Source: Porticoccaceae bacterium
Lineage (GTDB): Bacteria > Pseudomonadota > Gammaproteobacteria > Pseudomonadales > Porticoccaceae
NCBI GenBank assembly: GCA_029250825.1
Contig: JAQXEN010000031.1
Span: forward strand, 1-34,172
DNA: 34,172 nucleotides
Direction of reading: 5' to 3'
The stretch's first letter is position 1; each line of letters opens with the position of its first letter. Below are positions 1 through 7,522 of the stretch, one piece after another. Position numbers and translations under genes: made by a program. The notes under the pieces were generated by a model. It saw only the letters and a program-made list of their open reading frames with translations, made no database searches and had not been told where the DNA came from.

Positions 1-253
1 CATCATTGATCTCCTTACAGGACGTGCATTCACCACAGGGCACTGAACTAACACCAACTTCACAGTTCAAACATTTTGAGAGAATTCTTGCGATAGTGGT
101 TTTACCTACACCGCGGGTACCAGTAAACAGATAGGCATGGTGAAGACGATCATTGTCGAGCGCATTTATTAATGCCTGCAACACATGTTGCTGTCCTGCC
201 ATTTCGGCAAAGATACGCGGACGCCACTTGCGGGCAAGTACTTGATAACTCAT
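1..253 (-). CDS. dnaX: DNA polymerase III subunit gamma/tau, N-terminal part (cut by window edge)
   Basis: The clamp-loader ATPase of the replicative polymerase, seen here only for its first 84 or so residues. The reverse strand from the ATG at 253 begins MSYQVLARKWRPRIFAEMAG, the very conserved DnaX start, followed by Walker A (GTRGVGKTT, about residues 45-53) and the beginning of the zinc-binding cysteine cluster (CLNC, CGECTSC). The gene continues beyond base 1. The SRP RNA gene lies directly upstream on the same strand, an arrangement known from pseudomonads and relatives. Nothing is unusual in the visible part. Confidence 0.96.
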   Translation of the reverse strand, partial: MSYQVLARKWRPRIFAEMAGQQHVLQALINALDNDRLHHAYLFTGTRGVGKTTIARILSKCLNCEVGVSSVPCGECTSCKEIND

Positions 254-281
254 ATCAACAGGTCTTCAAAATCAAAAAACT

Positions 282-310
282 ATTATAGGGAGATAAACAG
301 TGCGCGGAAA
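282..310 (-). promoter_or_regulatory. Possible dnaX promoter
   Basis: The reverse strand has a perfect TATAAT at 287-282, about 29 bases before the dnaX start. The matching -35 (TTTCCG, 310-305, 17-base spacer) is weak, so this is a tentative promoter. Transcription could also read in from ffs. Confidence 0.35.
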
Positions 311-324
311 GAGACTTTTTATAT

Positions 325-346
325 AAGCCTTTTATATATAAGGCTT
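325..346 (-). terminator. Hairpin between ffs and dnaX, possible weak terminator
   Basis: An AT-rich inverted repeat AAGCCT...AGGCTT (arms 341-346 and 325-330, extendable by A/T pairs) lies 38 bases past the 3' end of the SRP RNA. On the minus strand it is followed by TATATAAAAA rather than a run of T, so it is not a textbook intrinsic terminator. It may instead mark 3' processing. Confidence 0.3.
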
Positions 347-383
347 TGATTGGGCAATTTAACGCGGGGGAAGTATAAATGGC

Positions 384-495
384 GGTAACCCCCACCAGCC
401 ACACCTCGGCACACAGTATAACCACTACCGTTGCTCCCTTCCGGGCCTGGCGGGGTTCGCGGCTGGCTGTTGCGAGGGGACCAGTGAGGGCCACC
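384..495 (-). ncRNA. ffs: SRP RNA (4.5S, small bacterial type)
   Basis: The RNA component of the signal recognition particle, which binds Ffh to target nascent membrane proteins. On the reverse strand the centre reads CCAGGCCCGGAAGGGAGCAA, matching the conserved apical loop of 4.5S RNA (GGUCCGGAAGGAAGCAGCC in E. coli). The outer ends can pair (GGTGGCCCTCAC with GTGGGGGTTACC, allowing G-U pairs), giving a hairpin of about 112 nt, close to the 114 nt of E. coli. Exact ends are inferred from the pairing. Open reading frames crossing this stretch are shadows. Confidence 0.88.
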
Positions 496-508
496 ATTGA
501 AGCGCGAG

Positions 509-537
509 ATTATCTAGGGTTTAGCACCCAAGTGCAA
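509..537 (-). promoter_or_regulatory. ffs promoter, sigma70 type
   Basis: The reverse strand has TTGCAC (537-532), a 17-base spacer and GATAAT (514-509), then a GC-rich discriminator (CTCGCGC) just before the SRP RNA. A GC-rich discriminator is typical of stable-RNA promoters under growth-rate or stringent control. Such control here is inferred from that likeness. Confidence 0.7.
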
Positions 538-699
538 CCGCTCTTCCACCAAAAACCCCCTCAACGGCAGATAAAAATCAAACCAGCCTCGATAAAAATA
601 GCCAATAAAATGATCACTTTTAATGTGGTTAAATTTCATCGGTTCGGTACACTACAATTCGAAGCCAGCGACACAACAATCAAAAACGGATTTCAATAA

Positions 700-2403
700 A
701 TGAGTCACTACCAGGCACCCTCAGGCACCCAGTCCAGAACCGCAACCCGCTCATTTACTAGACCCAATTCCGTCAAAGCACTGGCCACCCTACTACTCCT
801 GACACTACTCAGCGGCTGCGGTGGTGGCGAAAACAATGTCAGCAGCGGCAACCGCAGCGGCACCCTGCACTGGGGCAACGGCACCGAACCACAGAGCCTT
901 GACCCCCATATCGCCACCGGCGTCCCCGAACACAAAATCATCGTCGCCCTGATGGAAGGCCTAGTGCTCAAAGACAGCAAAACCCTCGAACCGCGACCCG
1001 GCGTCGCCACATCCTGGGATATCAGTGACGATGGCCGCGTCTATACCTTTTACCTAAGAGACAACGCCCGCTGGTCCAATGGCGACCCCCACAACGCCCA
1101 TGACTATGTCTGGTCATGGTGGCGCGCCCTGCAACCAGCGCTGGGCAACCTCTACGCCTACATGTACTTCCCCATCGCAAACGCCAAAGAATATTATGAA
1201 GGGGAAATCAGCGACTTCGAACAGGTCGGCGTCAAAGCACTAGACGACCATACCCTACAAGTCACCCTCAACAACCCAACACCCTACTTCTTGCAACTGC
1301 TCGACCACTACAGTCTCTACCCAGTGCATCGCGCTACCATCGAAAAGTTTGGTGATGCCGATCAACGGGGCACCCGCTGGACTTACGAGGGCAATATAGT
1401 AGGCAATGGTCCCTTTGAACTATCCGAATGGAAAATTAATCGCCGCGTAGTCGTCGAGCGCAACCCCCACTACTGGGATGCCGACAGCATCAAACTAAAT
1501 GAAATCATCTTCTACCCTATCGAAAATGCCGTCACCGTTGAACGTATGTTCCGCGCCGGACAATTGCACTACAGTGGCTCAGTGCCCGCGGACAAAATCG
1601 CCAGCTACAGAGAGCGCAACGACCCTGCCCTGCATATAGCTCCCTATCTTGGGGTGTATTTCTACCGCATCAATACTCGCGTACCGCAACTGCAAGACAA
1701 ACGAGTCAGGCGCGCACTGGGCATGACAATCGACCGCGACAAGATAAGCCAACGGATACTCAAAGGGGGACAGATCCCCGCCTATACCATCACCCCGCCG
1801 GGCACCATGGGCTACTACCCCAAGAGCGACCTAGCGTTTAATCCAGAAGCCGCTCGACAGCTACTGGCCGACGCAGGTTATCCCAATGGCGAAGGTTTTC
1901 CCGCCACGGAAATTCTCTATAACACCAGCGAAGGCCATCGCAAGATCGCCGTGGCCATTCAGCAGATGTGGAAAAAGCACCTCAATATCGACGTCAAGCT
2001 GCTCAACCAAGAATGGAAAGTCTATTTAAACAGCGTCACCAGTCGCGACTATGAAATCGGTCGCGCCGGCTGGATCGGCGACTATGTGGATCCGAATAAC
2101 TTTCTCGATATGTTTCTCTGCAACGGCGGCAATAATCGGACCGGTTGGTGTAACCCTGAGTATGACCAGCTGATACTGAAAGCCGCGCCGGAAGCTAAAA
2201 CCCATGCACAGCGACTGGCAATATTTACCCGCGCCGAAAAAATGTTACTGGACGCCATGCCGGTGATCCCCATCTACATTTATACCTCTAACAATCTGGT
2301 CAATACCTCGGTAAAGAACTTTAATGACAATATTCTCAACCAACCGTCATTTAAAGAAATCTATCTCGAAGCTGACCCAGCAGATGCAGGAGTGAAAAAC
2401 TAA
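700..2403 (+). CDS. Oligopeptide ABC transporter, substrate-binding lipoprotein (OppA family)
   Basis: Family 5 extracellular solute-binding protein, 567 aa, close to the roughly 540 aa of E. coli OppA. It should capture peptides or similar solutes in the periplasm and hand them to the permeases that follow. It opens with a long polar n-region, a hydrophobic stretch (about residues 27-37) and the lipobox LSGC, which predicts lipidation at Cys40. The family signature follows (GTEPQSLDPH near residue 61, EGLVLKD, TFYLRDNARWSNGDP). The start is the only in-frame ATG before the signal peptide and no strong ribosome site precedes it. The stop overlaps the next start (TAATG), so the four transporter genes form an operon. 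Peptide specificity is a family inference; dipeptides or other small solutes are possible. Confidence 0.9.
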   Translation: MSHYQAPSGTQSRTATRSFTRPNSVKALATLLLLTLLSGCGGGENNVSSGNRSGTLHWGNGTEPQSLDPHIATGVPEHKIIVALMEGLVLKDSKTLEPRPGVATSWDISDDGRVYTFYLRDNARWSNGDPHNAHDYVWSWWRALQPALGNLYAYMYFPIANAKEYYEGEISDFEQVGVKALDDHTLQVTLNNPTPYFLQLLDHYSLYPVHRATIEKFGDADQRGTRWTYEGNIVGNGPFELSEWKINRRVVVERNPHYWDADSIKLNEIIFYPIENAVTVERMFRAGQLHYSGSVPADKIASYRERNDPALHIAPYLGVYFYRINTRVPQLQDKRVRRALGMTIDRDKISQRILKGGQIPAYTITPPGTMGYYPKSDLAFNPEAARQLLADAGYPNGEGFPATEILYNTSEGHRKIAVAIQQMWKKHLNIDVKLLNQEWKVYLNSVTSRDYEIGRAGWIGDYVDPNNFLDMFLCNGGNNRTGWCNPEYDQLILKAAPEAKTHAQRLAIFTRAEKMLLDAMPVIPIYIYTSNNLVNTSVKNFNDNILNQPSFKEIYLEADPADAGVKN

Positions 2404-3338
2404 TGTGGCGATTTGCCCTCAACCGCTTGCTGCAGGCAATTCCTGTGTTGCTAATCGTAATCAGCGCCACCTTTTTGCTGGTGCACTCAGCGCCCGGGGG
2501 GCCTTTTTCAGCAGAAAAAAATGTGCCGCCAGAAGTCATCAAAGCCCTAGAAGCCCAATATAATCTCGACCAACCCCTGTGGCAGCAATATATCAACTAC
2601 CTCGGTGATGTGGTGCAGGGTGACTTTGGCCCCTCATTTAAATACTCCGGGCGCACTGTGAATGAACTGATCGCAGCAGGATTGCCCGCCACCGCCGAAC
2701 TGGCTCTCTACGCCATGCTTGTGGCACTGGTTATCGGCATCAGCGCAGGTGTTACCGCCGCCATGCGTCCCAACACCGTGCAGGACTATCTGCCAATGTC
2801 AGCGGCTATGCTGGGAATCTGCATGCCCTCTTTCCTTCTGGGGCCACTGTTGGTTCTGGTATTTGGCATCCACTTAGAGTGGCTGCCAGTATCCGGCTGG
2901 GGAGATATGCCCGGAGACAAAATTATGCCCGCGATCACTCTGGGCACCGGTTACGCTGCCTACATAGCACGACTCTCTCGGGGCGGTATGCTCGAAGTCT
3001 TATCTCAGGACTATATTCGTACCGCCAGAGCCAAGGGCCTCTCAGAGCCGGTGATTATTTTTAAACATGCCATGCGCGGCGGCCTAATTCCCGTGGTGGC
3101 CTTTTTAGGACCAGCCTTTGCCGGACTGCTGGGCGGCTCCTTTGTAGTGGAAACCATATTCCAAATTCCCGGACTCGGACGCTTCTACGTCCAGGCAGCC
3201 TTTAATCGCGACTACACCATGATTCTCGGTATGACTATTTTCTTTGCGACATTAATAATTCTGTTTAATTTGCTCTCGGATATGCTCGCCATTTGGCTCG
3301 ACCCAAAACTGCGACAGCAAGCTCGGGGGAATAACTAA
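2403..3338 (+). CDS. Oligopeptide ABC transporter permease (OppB family)
   Basis: Inner-membrane permease, 311 aa, of the BPD_transp_1 family. It starts with a first membrane helix and the typical N-terminal block (APGGPFSAEK, DQPLWQQYINYLG, GDFGPSFKY). Five further hydrophobic segments follow, with the EAA loop region near residues 195-225 (SQDYIRTARAKGLSE..IIFKHAMRGGLIP) that docks on the ATPase. The start overlaps the binding-protein stop by one base (TAATG) and its own stop overlaps the next gene in the same way, which suggests translational coupling. The length is normal for OppB (about 306 aa in E. coli). Confidence 0.93.
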   Translation: MWRFALNRLLQAIPVLLIVISATFLLVHSAPGGPFSAEKNVPPEVIKALEAQYNLDQPLWQQYINYLGDVVQGDFGPSFKYSGRTVNELIAAGLPATAELALYAMLVALVIGISAGVTAAMRPNTVQDYLPMSAAMLGICMPSFLLGPLLVLVFGIHLEWLPVSGWGDMPGDKIMPAITLGTGYAAYIARLSRGGMLEVLSQDYIRTARAKGLSEPVIIFKHAMRGGLIPVVAFLGPAFAGLLGGSFVVETIFQIPGLGRFYVQAAFNRDYTMILGMTIFFATLIILFNLLSDMLAIWLDPKLRQQARGNN

Positions 3339-4216
3339 TGGATCAGATTAAAGCCTCCGAACAAGAGCAAGGCACATCACTGTGGAAAGACGCCTGGATC
3401 AAGCTCAGCAAAAACTATCTGGCCCTCTTTGGTCTCAGTGTTTTGGCTCTGCTCTGCATAGTCTCGCTGCTAACGCCCTGGATTGCACCCTACGGCTATG
3501 AAGAGCAGAACCTGATTCTTGGGGCCAGCGCCCCCTCTCTAGAGCACTGGCTGGGTACCGATATCTTTGGTCGCGATATGCTCACACGGATTATGTACGG
3601 TGGCCGTGTCTCCCTTACCGTAGGCTTTATTGCCACTGCAGTAGCACTGATAATCGGCGTACTCTGGGGCGCCATTGCCGGCTTTGTTGGCGGCCGGGTA
3701 GATGCGGTGATGATGCGCATTGTGGATATTATGTACGCCCTGCCCTTTATGATTTTTATTGTGCTTCTAATGGTCGTCTTTGGACGCAATATTCTGCTGC
3801 TATTCTTAGCTATTGGTGCTGTCGAATGGCTAACTATGGCGCGCATAGTGCGCAGTCAAGTGATGTCACTGCGCGAGCAAGAGTTTGTTGAAGCGGCTCA
3901 TTCACTGGGACTCTCCCAATGGACTATTATCCGCCGTCATATTATCCCCAACACCCTTGGTCCAGTGATTGTCTACACCACATTAACCATTCCCAGTGTG
4001 ATGCTGCTGGAAGCATTTTTAAGTTTTCTTGGGCTCGGTATTCAGCCCCCCCAAAGTTCATGGGGCCTGCTCATTAATTATGGCGTTGAGACCATGGAAG
4101 AATATCCTTGGCTACTGATATTCCCCGGGGTGACCTTGTCGCTGACCCTGTTCGCACTCAACTTTCTCGGCGATGGCCTGCGCGATGCCCTCGACCCCAG
4201 AACCTCAAAGGATTAA
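3338..4216 (+). CDS. Oligopeptide ABC transporter permease (OppC family)
   Basis: Second inner-membrane permease, 292 aa. It has the OppC hallmarks: a cytoplasmic N-terminus before the first helix, LGTDIFGRDMLTRIMYGGRVSL near residues 73-94, and the EAA loop (REQEFVEAAHSLG..WTIIRRHIIPNTLGP). The C-terminal LSFLGLGIQPPQSSWG and LNFLGDGLRDALDPR blocks are also standard. It should pair with the OppB-like protein to form the channel. The start overlaps the previous stop by one base. Confidence 0.93.
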   Translation: MDQIKASEQEQGTSLWKDAWIKLSKNYLALFGLSVLALLCIVSLLTPWIAPYGYEEQNLILGASAPSLEHWLGTDIFGRDMLTRIMYGGRVSLTVGFIATAVALIIGVLWGAIAGFVGGRVDAVMMRIVDIMYALPFMIFIVLLMVVFGRNILLLFLAIGAVEWLTMARIVRSQVMSLREQEFVEAAHSLGLSQWTIIRRHIIPNTLGPVIVYTTLTIPSVMLLEAFLSFLGLGIQPPQSSWGLLINYGVETMEEYPWLLIFPGVTLSLTLFALNFLGDGLRDALDPRTSKD

Positions 4217-4221
4217 TTATT

Positions 4222-5859
4222 ATGGCGTTACTTGAGGTAAATGGGCTAAGCATCTATTTTTACAGCAGAAATGGTGTGGTCAAAGCCGTGGATGATGTGA
4301 GCTTTAGTGTCGATGCTGGGGAAACTCTGGCAATTGTCGGCGAATCCGGTTCCGGTAAATCAGTCACCTGTTACAGCCTGCTCGATCTGCTGCCGAAACC
4401 GCCAGCCAAAATCGAAGCTGGCACTGCCCTGTTTGATGGCATTGATCTGCTAAGTTGCGATGACACCCAAATGAGACGCTTTCGCAGCAATGATATTGCG
4501 ATGATTTTTCAGGATCCCATGACCTCCCTGAACCCCTTTATCAGCATTGGCGAGCAGCTTATTGAGCCACTGATTTACAACGAGGATAAAAGCCGCCGCC
4601 AAAGTCGCTCGGAGGCACGTCTGCGGGCAATAGAGCTGCTCAATGAAGTTGGCATTATGGACGCTGAGCGGCGCTTTGACAGCTTTCCCCATGAGTTTTC
4701 TGGCGGCATGCGTCAACGCGTTATGATTGCTATGGCGCTGATTAATGAGCCGCGCCTTTTAATCTGTGATGAACCCACTACGGCTCTGGATGTCACCATT
4801 CAGGCGCAGATATTGGCATTGATCAAAACCCTGCAAAAAAAGCGCGATGTGGCAGTGATCTTTATCAGTCACGATCTCGGTGTGGTTGCCGGCATTGCCG
4901 ACAAAGTGGTGGTGATGTGCGAAGGCACAGTGCGGGAAGCCAATGATACCGAGGGCATTTTTTATCGCACCGAAGATGACTATACGCGCAAACTATTAGC
5001 AGCAATTCCCGAGGGTGCCAAGGTCACGCCTAGCCGCGCCGAGGCCACCGGGGAGCCAATGATCCGAGTAGACAACCTCAAAACCTATTTCCCGGATTAC
5101 AGCAAAACGCCGGTCGGGTATATCAGGGCCGTAGACGGGGTTTCCCTGGAGATTCAACGGGGTGAGATTCTCGGTTTGGTGGGTGAATCGGGTTCAGGGA
5201 AATCGACACTGGGACGCTCAATTCTCCAATTGGCACCGATCACCGCCGGCTCAATCAACTTTGATGGCACCCAACTCAATAAGCTTAGCGCGGATCATTT
5301 AGTGCCTTGGCGACGCAAGATGCAGATGATTTTTCAGGATCCCTATGCATCCCTGAACCCCCGCATGACGGTCTATCAGACCTTGGCTGAACCCCTGCTA
5401 TATCACGGTCTCGCCAATGCTAAAAACATTGACCAACAAGTCCAACACCTGATGGATGATGTAGGTCTGGCGCGGAACAATATGCGTAAATACCCCCATG
5501 AGTTCTCCGGGGGGCAGCGCCAGCGAATTGCCATAGGCCGCGCTATTGCCACCAAGCCAGAATTGATTATTGCCGATGAACCGGTATCAGCGCTGGATGT
5601 TACAATTCAGGCTCAGATTCTCGATTTGATTCTCAACTTAGTGGAAAAGCACAATCTAACCATGTTGTTTATCTCCCACGATCTCTCGGTGGTTCGCTGT
5701 ATTTCCGATCGTGTAGTGGTGATGAATCAGGGCGTGATTATTGAGACCGGTGACACCGAGGCACTGTGGGCAGATCCGCAGCAACAGTACACTCGCGATT
5801 TACTGGCGGCGATTCCAATGGCCGACCCCAAGTCTGAGCGCTTGCGGACTACCCGTTAA
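4222..5859 (+). CDS. Oligopeptide ABC transporter, fused double ATPase (OppD-OppF / YejF type)
   Basis: One 545-aa polypeptide carrying both ATPase halves that E. coli OppD and OppF supply separately. Half one: Walker A GESGSGKS at 40-47, signature FSGGM at 159-163, Walker B LLICDEP ending at 185, switch ISHD near 215-218. Half two: GESGSGKS at 321-328, FSGGQ at 428-432, IIADEP at 449-454, ISHD near 484-487. Each half ends in the DYTRKLLAAIP / QYTRDLLAAIP type of tail found in oligopeptide transporters. The reading frame is open upstream, but the ATG at 4222 is preferred: AAAGGA lies nine bases ahead and homology begins at once (ALLEVNGLSIYF). It follows the OppC-like gene by five bases. Confidence 0.94.
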   Translation: MALLEVNGLSIYFYSRNGVVKAVDDVSFSVDAGETLAIVGESGSGKSVTCYSLLDLLPKPPAKIEAGTALFDGIDLLSCDDTQMRRFRSNDIAMIFQDPMTSLNPFISIGEQLIEPLIYNEDKSRRQSRSEARLRAIELLNEVGIMDAERRFDSFPHEFSGGMRQRVMIAMALINEPRLLICDEPTTALDVTIQAQILALIKTLQKKRDVAVIFISHDLGVVAGIADKVVVMCEGTVREANDTEGIFYRTEDDYTRKLLAAIPEGAKVTPSRAEATGEPMIRVDNLKTYFPDYSKTPVGYIRAVDGVSLEIQRGEILGLVGESGSGKSTLGRSILQLAPITAGSINFDGTQLNKLSADHLVPWRRKMQMIFQDPYASLNPRMTVYQTLAEPLLYHGLANAKNIDQQVQHLMDDVGLARNNMRKYPHEFSGGQRQRIAIGRAIATKPELIIADEPVSALDVTIQAQILDLILNLVEKHNLTMLFISHDLSVVRCISDRVVVMNQGVIIETGDTEALWADPQQQYTRDLLAAIPMADPKSERLRTTR

Positions 5860-5917
5860 TAACAGCTGATTAGCAACCCCCTATTACTAAAAAATAATTC
5901 TAATAAAGAGCACAAAT

Positions 5918-6664
5918 ATGTCAGACCTTATTCAAAGCCACTATGCCGATGGCATCCTCTCGGTTAATTTCAATCGACCAGAGAAAAAGAACGCCCTAAC
6001 CTCAGAAATGTATGCCCAACTGGCGGATATTTTTGATCATCAAGCCACTCAGGATAACGTCAATGTGGTGGTTTTACGCGCGGGCCAGGATTTTACTGCA
6101 GGTAATGATTTAGATGATTTTCTGGCGCGCCCGCCGGCCGCTGAAGAGGGGGCAACGGCGCCAGTGTGGGAATTTATGCGCGCCCTATCCACTTGCCCAG
6201 TGCCAGTTATTGCCGCAGTGGACGGTTTCGCCGTAGGCATAGGCACTACCCTATTGCTGCACTGTGAATTTGTTTATTCAACGCCCAGCACTGTGTTTAT
6301 GCTGCCGTTTATTAATTTGGCAGCGGTGCCGGAATTCGGCTCATCCATGCTGTTACCCATGCACACCGGCTATGTTAAAGCTGCCGAAATGCTGCTTTTG
6401 GGTGATCGTTTTGATTCGGAGACGGCATTGCAGTACAACCTGATCAATCAGATCTGTAGCAGTGAAAATCTGATGGCCTGCGCTATGGCGACTGCAGCCA
6501 AGTTAGCCGGTAAATCTCGTGAGGCGCTGGTGCAGAGCAAGGCGCTGATGCGTCGTGATATAGAGCCACTGGCGGAGCGTATTGCTCTTGAGTCGAAGGC
6601 GTTTGCCAAACGTGTTGCCTCACCGGAGGCCAAAGCGGCAATCTCGGCGATAATGAAGCGCTAA
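5918..6664 (+). CDS. Enoyl-CoA hydratase/isomerase family protein
   Basis: Crotonase-fold enzyme acting on an acyl-CoA, 248 aa, the usual single-domain size. It shows the N-terminal RPEKKNALTSEMY block, the first oxyanion-hole motif FTAGNDLDDF (about residues 59-68), and the second, AVDGFAVGIGTTLLLHCEFV (about 99-118). VPEFGSSMLLP near residues 134-144 resembles the isomerase/PaaG-type branch more than the classical hydratase with its GAGGTQ block. The exact reaction cannot be assigned. It lies 58 bases after the transporter ATPase on the same strand and may be co-transcribed, but no functional link to peptide uptake is evident. The SoxG gene converges on it. Confidence 0.88.
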   Translation: MSDLIQSHYADGILSVNFNRPEKKNALTSEMYAQLADIFDHQATQDNVNVVVLRAGQDFTAGNDLDDFLARPPAAEEGATAPVWEFMRALSTCPVPVIAAVDGFAVGIGTTLLLHCEFVYSTPSTVFMLPFINLAAVPEFGSSMLLPMHTGYVKAAEMLLLGDRFDSETALQYNLINQICSSENLMACAMATAAKLAGKSREALVQSKALMRRDIEPLAERIALESKAFAKRVASPEAKAAISAIMKR

Positions 6665-6886
6665 GGGTTATTATTGGGTTGAGGGGGACTGCTGGCTGAT
6701 TGAGGTTCCTCGTCGCCGTGCTCTTTGGGGATAACAGATTTGGAAAACTGTGACGGGTTGTGAGTTCGGTCACCCTAAGCAAGACCACTCACATCTCTAA
6801 CAAAACTGCTGTCCCATACAACAACATGACTGTCATCTCGAACGAATTAAGCGGATGCCGACCTCTTATCCCGTTAATGACAGCTA

Positions 6887-7522
6887 TCAGCTACTCTCTA
6901 TCCGGCATCCAAACTCGCCACCCGCATCTAACAACCACTGAGCAAGATAGTCGGCGAAACTGCGTCTAATCACCAGATCATAAGAGCCATCGGGCCTATT
7001 ACTGACTGCGGCGGAAGCCTTGGCAAAGGTGGTTTGCACTACTCGCCCATAAGCTGACTGAGCATCATTCCAGCCCTCAAAGTCGTAGACGCTTGATTTT
7101 TTAAGCACAGTCGCCGCACCCGCACCGCGCAGATTAATACAGGTCTGACCACCACTCACATCAACAACGGAGATATGGCCTTTTAAGCTGGCTCGCAGGG
7201 TCGCCTCTATAACCGCCCCATCGCCACCGACCTCTAGAATCAACCATTCACTGGGGCCGAGCCAATAGATGCTGGTGTTGCCATTGCGATGATAGGTGCC
7301 GGGTACTTTAGGCACTGGCACATCTAACACTGCGGTCACAGCAGCGCAGAATTCGCTATCCTCAGCATCACCACGGAGATTTAAGTGGGCACTTAAAGGC
7401 GCTTCCTTAATCACCAGATCACAGTCTATTTGATCATTAAATAGGCTCTCGGGAGCGCTGCTCTTATTGAACCATCCATGAAAATACTGCAGCGGTGATT
7501 CACGTTTGATTGAGTTAGACAT
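6887..7522 (-). CDS. soxG: Sarcosine oxidase, gamma subunit
   Basis: Small subunit of heterotetrameric sarcosine oxidase, which turns sarcosine into glycine with O2 as electron acceptor and, when tetrahydrofolate is present, forms methylene-THF. The 211-aa protein has the SoxG pattern: a GcvT-like fold with LNLRGDAEDSEF, YWLGPSEWLI, VVDVSGGQTCINLRGAGAATVL, and the C-terminal FADYLAQWLLDAGGEF. The frame is open further upstream, but the ATG at 7522 gives the usual N-terminus and makes an eight-base overlap with the end of soxA. It is the last gene of soxBDAG. No glyA or purU follows, although both are often linked to this operon in pseudomonads. Confidence 0.93.
   Translation of the reverse strand: MSNSIKRESPLQYFHGWFNKSSAPESLFNDQIDCDLVIKEAPLSAHLNLRGDAEDSEFCAAVTAVLDVPVPKVPGTYHRNGNTSIYWLGPSEWLILEVGGDGAVIEATLRASLKGHISVVDVSGGQTCINLRGAGAATVLKKSSVYDFEGWNDAQSAYGRVVQTTFAKASAAVSNRPDGSYDLVIRRSFADYLAQWLLDAGGEFGCRIESS

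Noticed and set aside
379-699. 106-codon plus-strand frame before the transporter binding protein
   Set aside because: It runs through the SRP RNA gene on the opposite strand and has no protein-family likeness.
6665-6886. Search for a bidirectional terminator between the crotonase gene and soxG
   Set aside because: A 7-bp inverted pair (CTGTCAT/ATGACAG) is about 40 bases apart without a T-run, so it is not a convincing terminator.
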